From: Aphis gossypii
Taxonomy: Eukaryota; Arthropoda; Insecta; Hemiptera; Aphididae
DNA: 64,000 nucleotides
NCBI RefSeq assembly: GCF_020184175.1
Contig: NC_065533.1
Span: 4,734,695 to 4,798,694, forward strand
Reading direction: 5' to 3'
How positions within the stretch are numbered: the first letter of the stretch is position 1; each line of letters starts with the position of its first letter. The translations under genes and the position numbers were made by a program. The notes under the pieces were generated by a model that saw nothing but the letters and a program-made list of their open reading frames with translations, made no database searches and was not told the origin of the DNA. Positions 54,050 to 64,000 of the stretch are shown one piece after another.

Positions 54050-54445
54050 GCTAATGATTGGTGATTATGTCGTAAACAGTGAAATCAGGCATTTTACTAA
54101 ATACCTAAGCATATATAGTCAAAGAATTTGATTTTTATGCAACTTTACTATCCGCCTATAATCTATATAGACACTTAGTTAAATGCTTTTGTCAAGTTAG
54201 TCAAATAATATAATTGAAAAATGTTGATATTAGATATTTTAAAAATTTAACATTGTTTTCTATAATAATAATTAAATGTATTCATACACGACAATCGACT
54301 TAAGTACTTTTCCTACTTTTTTAGTGAATGATTTTTTTTCCTATACACGCGATTATAATTTCTGGTGAAACAATTTTCACAAGACCGCCGCCTCGAAGGC
54401 GTCGAAGTCGGCTTCCACACACCCGATATCGAGTTTCACCGGCCC
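54050..54445 (-). repeat. Inverted copy of part of the composite block (12720-13080)
   Basis: Read on the minus strand, this segment follows 12720-13080. It shares CTCGATATCGGGTGTATGGA-like text, ATCATTCACTAAAAAAGTAGGAAAAGT and TTGTCGTGTATG, then the stretch around GCCTAGGCATTTAGTAAAATG. It adjoins a truncated MITE copy, preserving the order seen at 12-13 kb. Confidence 0.75.
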
Positions 54446-54447
54446 CT

Positions 54448-54772
54448 ATCTTATATTATAAAATATTACGTACAGATAACTACTGAGAGGCATTAATAAT
54501 TTGGCCGTACAACGTTAAACGGATCATTTTAAATCGTTATAGAATCATGACGTGAAGACAGTTGCTGACGTTGAAAACACCTGCTAGACGTTTCTTTGAA
54601 TTGAGACAGTCCCTTTTATAATATGATATACATACATGTACTGTAGCATTATTCTGTGTAGGTCTCTATTATTCTCAGAACTGAACGTGAAACGAACGAA
54701 AAAAAAAAAAAATAACAACCCCTAGTATTATTCTACGAAAATTCCTACAGAGCGTGGGTTTAGTCTCTCTCA

Positions 54773-54813
<41 letters not shown>

Positions 54814-54835
54814 CATATAGCTACCTATATATACA
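54448..54835 (-). mobile_element. Microsatellite-bearing MITE, copy 7 (truncated)
   Basis: The left inverted end (ACAGATAACTACTGAGAGGC) and the middle (TCTCTATTATTCTCAGAACT, AGCGTGGG) are present. The tract continues as CT and TA repeats and no right end is found. Confidence 0.7.
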
Positions 54836-54890
54836 TATAGCTACTTATATATACATATAGCTACCTATATATATGTATACTGTATAGCTA
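54795..54890. repeat. Minisatellite, unit about 22 bp
   Basis: The unit TATATACATATAGCTACCTA is repeated about four times with small changes, following the CT/TA repeats. Confidence 0.8.
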
Positions 54891-55452
54891 CCTATATTAT
54901 TTATAATATAATATATCTTTACTGTTTAAAACCATGGACAAAACGTTTAGCAGTGGTTTTCACACCTGCTGTTTAATTCGAAGGCCGTATAAAAAAATAT
55001 GTTAAAATAAAACCAAAAACGTGTTGTGTGGGTCAAAATACTAAATGTGATTTATACGCACACAGACGGACAAACGTTTTCCCTACAATACCGCGTCTAC
55101 GTGTACGACTGTATACGAGTATAAATTATACGCAATAACATAATTTAAATAGACGTACCTACGATGTATATGTTATACTTATATTTAATATATATTTATA
55201 TCGATTTGTATACAAATCTCAAATGTGTAAATAATATTTTGGTTTGTAAAAGGCAATCATCGACGGAATGTATCTCGAATTTTCGTGTAAAAATATAGTC
55301 ACATCACTATACACTCACGTAAATATGCACCTAATGTATTACGCGTCGCGCGCGCCTTTGCATAAGTATACGTCGTATAAGTACATATTCTCACGATGCA
55401 TTGTTGTCGTATGTGTTAATCGTATAGATCATATTGTATAATATCGATGGCT
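54891..55452. other. Intergenic stretch with scattered CG
   Basis: No gene is seen. A short CG-rich string lies near 55340-55355. It is upstream of the transposon at 55453. Confidence 0.45.
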
Positions 55453-56722
55453 AAGAGGCCAAAAGTTGTATGTCCAATTTTTCTCAAAATCGTTTAATTA
55501 GTTTATTGGGTTAATCTGGGTCGTCTTTTTGATTCGGTAAAACATTATACGTCAATATTTTACTTAAAACGTGTTTTATTTATACTTTAATTTTTGCGAT
55601 TTTAGCGTAAGTTAGGTTTTTTTAGTGCACTCATATAACAAGTCCTAATTTAATGAGACATACAATCAATATTTTATCCTAGTCTAACTATTAAGCGGAC
55701 AAATATAACAAGTCCGGACTTGTTACTTTTGTCAAAAACAATTCATTCAATTTTGGATGTGTTATATGTTTTAGATAATATTGAATTTGTTAATCTATCT
55801 TTAAAAATGTAATATGTCCGGACATATTATTTTTTAGAAAATCTATTATTCATTACATGCCTACTATTATTTAATACATGCCGTTGTAATCACTGATGAT
55901 ACATCGATAAGTCAAAATAATATTATTTTTATCGATAATAATAATATGATTAATATGATATTAATATTATTATCATTTAACATATTACGAGTATGTCTCT
56001 CGTGTCATATTTTGTTGGCGTTATAACTCCAGTATTGAGAATTTTTTCTTTTTTATTTTAATTGGTTTATACTTAATAGTCAATTAATACATTTAACTGA
56101 AATAATAATAATGTTATAATTATTATCATAAAATAAAATAAATGATTATATAGGTATGGTATATCTTTATGTTTCTTACATTTAAATTGTGATGTCTTTA
56201 ATTAGCACAAAATAACAGGCTTTATTTGACTAAAAATTTGATGAAAACACTACTTTTTATTTATTACAATAAATACATTTTTTTAAATATTTTTTTCATT
56301 TTTTAACCTTTTTACGACAATTATATTTATTTAATTTAGTATATCAAAAAATAAGTCTAAAATAAATTTTAACTATTTATACTATTGATTAATTAGAGTT
56401 TATATCGAATTAACAGTTTTTATTAAGTCCATCATCAAAACCTCGTAGGTATGTCTATTTTAAGAATATATTTTAATTGCCGTTTATAACAAATTCCATT
56501 TAAGTTTAAAAGATACATTATTATTACGTCAACAAAAGCATTTAAGGCTTAAAAGTAATAATTCATGTAATCTACAGAATATTTCACAATTAAAAAAGTT
56601 GCAACATATGAAATCAAAAAACTACAACAAAAATTATTTGGTGTGGAATTAGAATTATTTAAAATCTTAAAACTGCTCTCCTGTAAAATTTAGTGTTTGT
56701 GACCTACAACTTTTGGCCTCTT
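55453..56722. mobile_element. 1.27-kb non-autonomous DNA element with 18-bp perfect ends
   Basis: AAGAGGCCAAAAGTTGTA (55453-55470) is exactly mirrored at 56705-56722. The interior is AT-rich and has no transposase frame. It contains GTCCGGACTTGTTA and TGTCCGGACATATTA palindromes near 55715 and 55815. A target duplication is not evident. It lies about 0.65 kb upstream of the attractin-type coding start. Confidence 0.75.
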
Positions 56723-57372
56723 TTCCCTCGATATATGTATACTTATTAATATATGTTATTATTACGGGGTGGTTGGATTGAGAAACTACTTACAAATAAA
56801 ATGTATTTCTTTGTATAAATAATACAGAACGTTTGTTGTACACTTGCATAAATTATATTTTGTATCATAATATAATATAAACGGATATACGTCGTTATCA
56901 ATATTATTACGTCCTTACGTCAGAATAAAAAAACATCAATACCTATATCTAATCTTTTTCCCATGTCCATACCTTCGTAATTTTATTTTCGTTTGTTTAT
57001 AGTATTCAGTGATAACGAGTAACGATACGCCTTACGTGATAATGGCACGGAAATCAAAACACAAACTGTGTGATAAGAAAATGAACTGGATACTGAATTA
57101 GTGGATAATTTTTTTTATTTACCTAACATTTAAGTCATTTTACTATGAATATCGTTCGGGACCGTCCCGTAAACACGTATTTAATGTATCCGACGGTGTG
57201 TGGAGCTATGTAGGTACGCATATCTGACATTTAAAGTTAATTTCATGTTATTTATTACGAATTTTCAATGCATCTTAATAGGTCATTGGATATTTCATCG
57301 GCAGACTCTGTTGCATTCTGAAATGACACGATGAGGATTGCAGTTCATGTGTATCCAACATGTTAAACGGTC
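56723..57372 (+). promoter_or_regulatory. Upstream region and probable 5' UTR of the attractin-type gene
   Basis: No separate gene is seen. Base composition becomes less AT-rich from about 57000. The leader probably lies here, though a non-coding first exon further up cannot be excluded. No core promoter motif is claimed. Confidence 0.35.
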
Positions 57373-60300
57373 ATGGGAGAAATGTCTGTCATGTTTCCGA
57401 AGGAATTGTTGGCAATCGCCTTGTTGTTGAATGCTGTTCGTTCAAACGACGTGCCTTGCGACAAGTCCCGGACCATCTTATCACAAGCTAATGGAATCAT
57501 CACTCATGGTCCACCAGGAACAAATTACTCACAGAACACTCACTGCGAATGGTTGATTAAAGGTACTTTGGTTAGAGTTATAGTGTGGGTTTGTTTTTAT
57601 TGTTACAAGTCACTGTCTTAATTGGAATAATATATACGTCTAAAGATAAATTTTTCTTTATTGTCGTTTATGCGATAATTGACTTAAATAAGATATTTTT
57701 CTAACTTTTATTTACTTACAAAAATAACATTAAAAAGGACGATAATTTACATTAATTGTTGAATAATTTGTGAATAGATTTTTGTTACATTTTTACCTAA
57801 TACATTTTTATCCAAATAAATAAATAATATTTCATAAATTGTTATTTTATTTTAAAACAATATTATTGATTTATCAAAAGATTATAGTCAGAATTCAAAA
57901 CATAAGTGAAATCATTTGTTGATTTTCTAATTATTTCTATAAAATCTTATATCAATATATATAATGTATTTAAACATATCCAATATAAATATTACTAATT
58001 GTAGATTCTCATTACATGTATAAGTTGTTCAAATAAATTTATGAAATTGAATAATTGTACGGTACTCTCTTGTTGTCTAAGACTATTATCACCAATTACT
58101 GTTCTAATCTACCTCCATTATAGTGACTGCCACAGTTGTTATTTTATCATGTATATATGAAGAAACTGACTAGTCATATAATAATATAGTATTTTAATAT
58201 ACTATATAGTTTTGAATTATTTCATAACTTAGCTATAAATTGTTTATTACTTAGTTATAACACAATAATTTTAAAACTTAAAATATTTAACAGAAATTCA
58301 TTTTTAGTTTTAATTTGATTTATTAAGTTCTTTTTAATATTTATTAATGTAATATATATTTGGAATTAACACCTAAATTTGTATAAGAAGTAATTAGATT
58401 GCTTCTGGAACATGGTATTTAATTTAAACGTATTTTCATATATGTTTTAATAATATAGCTAATAATTAAATAGAAACTATGTTTTTGAATCTTTGATCAT
58501 TTACTAAATACTGATAACAGAAAAAGCATTACATTTTGATAACCTAAATAGCTTGAGTGTGACATACTATCCAATTAATCTATAGTCAAATCTCAATTAA
58601 TAGAAAAAAACCATATTTTATTATATAATTCTGACTTCTGAGTATCAATTTATATTCCTTACTAAAATTATTGAACTTTAAATAAAAGGAATTTAGAATA
58701 TTTTTTTTTTATCATGTTTTATCTTATAATGTATTGTTACCAAGCTAATAAAAAACTAATTTTTGGATTTTAGACTAAATATTTTAGTGTTAAAAAAGTA
58801 CCATTATTTATTTCTTATTTTGCCAAGGCTTGAAACTAATTAAATTTACTTTATTGTGTTTAAACTGTAAACAAATGTATTGATAATGAACGGATATCAA
58901 GGAAAAAATATTTCTTTTTTTCTATAAACAATTAGAAAGATAAAATTCTTTTTAAATTAATTTTTTTTCATAAACAGTTATAACATTATTTTTTTTAAAA
59001 ATTGAAATATTAAATGGTATACATTTCTAAAAAGGTAGAAGTAGGTAACTGCTAATGTAGCCAGTATTTTGACTGAAATGGTTTCTCAGTTCATATGTTT
59101 ATATATATGTTAGCGTTAATGTATGAAATTCAGTAATTATTTAGTTACCTATTCTATAGAATTACGGGTACTTTCAGTTAATGTATTGAATGAATCCATA
59201 AATACATACTTCAACTAGTTGTTCTACATACTAACTAGATATTTTATAAATTAACAATAAGGGTTTAGATAATGTATTTAAAACTATTATTGAATAAAAA
59301 TTTTAATCAAATTACAAATTACAATAAAAATCAAATGCTATAGTATTAAGCCTTACATTATTATATAAAATATTAATATTAATTTATTTCAAATCAATTT
59401 ATTTATTAGAATAATTATTTAAATCTAATATATATTATAAAATATTACGTTTTGTTGTTGTATTTTTTTATAATTGTATCAAATTTGATTTTCATTTTAA
59501 AGCACACTTATTAGTTATTACACTATACACCACTAAAAATGATCAAACTAACTAGTAAGTAAACTCGCGGTATACTGTCACACAAATAAATCTAGTCTAT
59601 GCCGAATGGTGTGGTTCAATACTATCTTATCTTATTATTTTTATTAATATGACGACAATGGTAACAAATCTTGTATGTTATCTAATCCAGTCCCGGTCAT
59701 CTACCTAATGATATAAATTTCATACATTAACGAAAACCCAATTGGTATTTTATATATTAATTAGTAAAACGGTGTAATTTATATATTAACTAGCATATTT
59801 AGGAATTTTATAGAATAACTAGTTATTTGATAAAATAACGTATTACATATATTACTGCTAACATATATAAGTTTTAACTATTAATATTATAACATAGCAA
59901 TTTATTTTACTATTATCAATAAAGCAAGTTAAATACATTTTTGCCGAAAAGATTGAATTTATTATAATAGTACATATATATGATATATAATGTGTTTTTG
60001 TATTGTTGTTATTAAATTTTGAGTTGATATCAACTTATGGTAAAATGGTAAATAGGTAGGTTTGTTGTATAAATAGGCATTAACGTAAAATGAACTTAAA
60101 TGTTTAGAAAATTTCATTATGTTCATAAAAAAATATTTTAATATACCAAAAAGTTTCAAACTTTTCATAAATAATATTTTTGAATTACAATATAGTAACT
60201 AAAATTGTTATTATAATTGTTATTTTTTTTAAACACACAAAAAAAAACTCATTATTATAAAATCAATATATATATATATATATTATATATTGTTCTTCAC

Positions 60301-63300
60301 ATAATCTAAAATAAATTAAATTAAATTTACTAGGCAACATTATATTATAAAATATTATAAATAACAAATAAAATAGTAAGACAATAAGTTTATTTAATAT
60401 TTAACACTATAATAATCCTTTTTTTCTTTTATCCCTTAATCTTACCAACAAATTTTATTACACCCTTTTGGCCTTTTAAAGTTTTCTTTTAATATGGCAT
60501 ATCTATTATATGATAAATGATAAAAATATTTAATTTCTTTGAATGAATATGTGTATCATATATAATAGGGTTTGGAAATAGGCAACCCACTGACCTAAAT
60601 CTATTAAAAACAGGTTAACTGCTACATAATTTTTCAATGCATTGCCATTAGAGCTACGTGTACCATTTTTGTTATACTTGTTGTCTTGCCAATAAGTTTT
60701 TGTGTACCATTATTGGTATACAGGACTATGGTAGTCTTAATTAAAAAGGGTTATGTATACCTTCTATGATACATGTAAATAAAATTTTAACACAGGAAAA
60801 TACTTCGTAGCCCACCAGATAAACAAAATTTTCAACCAGCCCATTGAAATCTTATAAATTCATTTTTTAGGTAAAAAAAATTTTAAAAAAAATTATAATT
60901 TAAAATAACACTGTAGCAAATAAGGCAAGTTCCCTACTTTTTGGGTTAGCCCAAATGGCGAATCCACCATGTATCAAAAATGGTAAACATTGCGGTTAAC
61001 CTGTTAATGCTGGTTTTCCGTATAAATATTTAATCTATTTTTATGGTGTATTTGGAGATTATGGTGGTATTATCGCTTATCATTGTTTACAATAATAGTC
61101 ACGATAATACAATAATTATTAACTAATATTTAAGTTATTTTTGGTCCTAAAATTTTTTTGCTGTTTAAAAATTAATTATACAAAAATAGTTGTACTATAA
61201 TATTATACATATTATACTTTGATTAAATATGTAAATGTATAAACTTCCAAATAATTCTTAATTCAGCTATTAATATATTTATAGACTTATAAAAATGAAT
61301 GTTTCAACTGTATGTATTTTTTTTGTTTTATTTTAGCAAATAGTACAAATCAGTTTATTACATTGGAGTTCAAGACTCTAAATACAGAATGCTCTTATGA
61401 TTATGTATTCGTTTATGATGGAGATTCATTTAATTCACCTCTCCTAGGAAGTTATAGTGGAAAGAATCAACCTCAGTCAATATTAGCATCATCAGGTTTT
61501 GTAAGTATTTTTTTGTCAATACATCATGATAACTATTTAAAAACAATAATTACTTCAAAAAATTAAATATAAAATAGAATAAACCACTCAAAAACTAAAA
61601 TTAAATTATTCAATCTATTAAATCATTTAAATATATAATGACAAATTACAAATGTATTAATACTTTTACTAAAACACTTTATAAATTAAATACATCATAA
61701 CATAGAGTTAATTTTTAAAATTTGAGTTTATAGGTGTTTTAGAATTAAAAGTTAAAAATGATTTAAATAGCTTAATAATCATCTTTGGCTGTTAAAAGCT
61801 TTGTTTGAGTGTATAATCACTTGAAGATCAATAGTTATTTATGCAATCCACAATCATTATTGGGTATTTAGCTCGGTATAATTCAGTTAGTGATAATTAA
61901 TGTGTGTAAATGATAAATTAAATGTAAAATAAGTAGTAAAATGCTCTCATACGTATATATTAATAACAGTACGTATGTATAAGATTACATACGTATGTAC
62001 ATAGTCTCATATAAATGTTAATAACACGCTATACAAATCAATCTTTTATTAACAATTTATCTAGTGAAATTCAATGTTATTAAATTATTAATATTCATAA
62101 TTTTAAAATCTCATTTTAAAGAGTTAAAAAAGTATTTTAAATGTTCAATTTCAAAACAGTGAAAAGGTTTTATTTGACAAATTGCATAACAAATAATATT
62201 ATTAAATAACAAATAATTATGTTTAGAATTTTATCATATTATGTTCTTAGATATTTAGTAAAATTAAAAGTCAGATTTATTTTATTAAAAAAACATCGCT
62301 AATACTAAATCTTCATAAGATATTCACATAGTGATCAATGAAGTTGTTCATTTTTATTTAGTATTGTAATTAATTGTTGCGGTTTTGCATTTTTTGATAA
62401 AAATTATGCTGTATAGATGTACATCTCCTTAAGATATATCTAATATTTGTCTCCATTTAATGTTTTATTATTTTTGTAGGGAATTACATGGATCTGAGAG
62501 TTATGTTTTAGTTATTTTTTTTACTAATACCCCCTCCTAATAGAAATAATTTTCTTAACCATTACTAAAAATATAAAATAAATTATTACAAATTTAATCA
62601 CCTATAATAATTGAAAATTTAATTATAAAAAATATGAAAAGGTCACTGTTTTATTTATTTTTACAAACTCTGTTCTATTATTAAATAGTCCTAATTTAAA
62701 ATATTATAATTAATACATTTTTGTTCATTATCTGGATTATATTCTTTAAAGTATGTATAACCCACGCATGAATATCCAAAAATAAGTAATTAGTGAATTT
62801 CAGTTATAAAGATTATAATTCTAGATCATTTTAAATGCAATTTTAATTTTAATGTGATACATTTTAAAAACAGTTAACTAATATATCATTCTTATACAAT
62901 TATTCATTATCATTAATTATTAACTTTCTTTATTATAAATATTTAAAATATTTCATAGTTATTCTTATTATTTTTATTCCTTTTTAATTTATTTAAGTGG
63001 CTTTTGTTTTTTATGTTTAGATGTTAATATTGTTATTCAGTGACACAAATTATGCATTAGAGGGTTTTGAAGCTTCCTATTATGTATCTGATTGCCCAAG
63101 AAATTGTTCAAGTCATGGATTTTGCCTTCGAAATTTTTGTGTATGTGATAATGAATGGGGGGGTCCTGACTGTGGAACTGAACTATGTCCCGATAAATGT
63201 GGTGAACCTAACAGAGGAATGTGTAAACAAGGTCGATGCCATTGCCTACAAAACTATTCGGGAATGGGTTGCACATTGAATAGTTCTGATTCTACAGGAA

Positions 63301-63891
63301 ATAGGTTTGTTATTTTTTATTTTTCATTATTTAAGTGTTTATCTAATAAGTTATAATAAGTTACAAGATTTCATCATTTATTGAATTTCAGATGGCATGA
63401 TTTATATCAGGGAGGCATACATCCAAGAGCTGCTCATTCAGCTGTATATATTTCTGAGGTTGATTCTTTATATGTTTTTGGTGGATATGATTTAAATAAT
63501 ATTCTTGGTGATCTTGTTGTATTTCGGTTTAATACTTCCATGTGGTATGATCGAAATGATAATGTTATAGGTAACATATTTGTAATTTAATAAATAAGTA
63601 TCAATTATTTTAACATTTATTTTTGTTCACTGTGCACATTTAGATCCTTTACATACAACAGTCAATTCTATTGGATCAGCCACAATAAATGCTTTGATGA
63701 CTGCAAAGTTAGGTGACACAAATATTGGAACAAATCGATCTAAATACTCATCTTCTGATAATACTAGTCGTGTAAATGAACATAGACGGAACAAAACGTG
63801 GTCTGCTGTATTACATGATATTTTTGTATCACTAGCAGACGATTCAACATTCCTTGAACATCAAAATGATGTAATTTGGTTTTATCAATAA
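57373..63891 (+). CDS. Attractin/distracted-type protein, N-terminal exons (probably partial)
   Basis: Five exons are inferred: 57373-57562, 61337-61500, 63021-63304, 63392-63570 and 63644-63891. GT-AG borders and phases agree throughout and give 354 codons. Residues 10-24 form a signal peptide. A CUB domain follows (C29, C58, C82, YDYVFVYDGD). Two EGF-like modules follow at about 143-169 and 174-202. The first Kelch repeat has GG at 243-244 and W at 264. This order is that of attractin (Drosophila distracted), a large single-pass protein linked to E3-ligase-dependent receptor control in vertebrates. MEGF8 shares the layout, but the CUB-EGF text reads more like attractin. The rest of the Kelch propeller, PSI, lectin and membrane parts are not in the window. 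Exon 5 departs from Kelch sequence and meets a stop overlapping AATAAA. It may instead be spliced onward from a donor near 63870 to exons outside. Confidence 0.85.
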
Positions 63892-63893
63892 AA
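63886..63893 (+). terminator. Possible polyadenylation signal overlapping the stop codon
   Basis: The string CAATAAAAC contains AATAAA at the in-frame stop of exon 5 of the attractin-type gene. If used, it would make a short secreted product. AATAAA is frequent in AT-rich DNA, so this is weak evidence. Confidence 0.3.
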
Positions 63894-64000
63894 CATTTAA
63901 GTTAGGTTAGGTTAATCCATATTTAGGTGGATTATTTATATAATCCAATCTGGACAAATAATATAAAAATTAATTGATTAAATTTATTTGTTACATTCAT

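Overview
The window is AT-rich animal DNA, densely packed with short DNA transposons. The genes have multiple exons with GT-AG introns. The repeat texture and an insect-style attractin gene point to a hemipteran insect, most probably an aphid. That assignment is inference, since no marker gene settles it.

Layout. The first 17 kb hold no intact gene. They contain a 1.3 kb block that matches the 3' flank of a gene at 41 kb, a decayed P-element/THAP-type transposase, a decayed non-LTR reverse transcriptase, a rearranged foldback, and a 4 kb composite repeat block built around a microsatellite-bearing MITE. From 16.73 to 39.63 kb lies a very large inverted repeat, with arms of about 9.5 and 9.6 kb and a 3.7 kb spacer. 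Each arm carries one copy of a four-exon gene for a small secreted cysteine-bearing protein (17231-19133 on + and 37300-39088 on -). The spacer is mostly a second copy of the composite block seen at 10-14 kb. A third family member (41213-49501, -) follows in tandem with the right-arm gene. It has introns swollen by transposons and a threonine-rich tail. From 50 to 57 kb there are several MITEs with legible target-site duplications, one nested inside another. From 57.37 kb to the window end lie the first five exons of an attractin/distracted-type gene (CUB, two EGF, first Kelch).

The three secreted proteins share intron phases (1,1,0), a signal peptide and the positions of six cysteines, so they form one family. 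I do not recognise the family. An extracellular role, such as a salivary or otherwise secreted effector, is a guess from secretion, local amplification and rapid exon divergence. By hand count the last exon differs about three times more between the two palindrome copies than the adjacent intron does, which makes this cluster the most interesting part of the window. The ORFs seen elsewhere, including those over the GT repeats, look like chance or repeat-derived frames.
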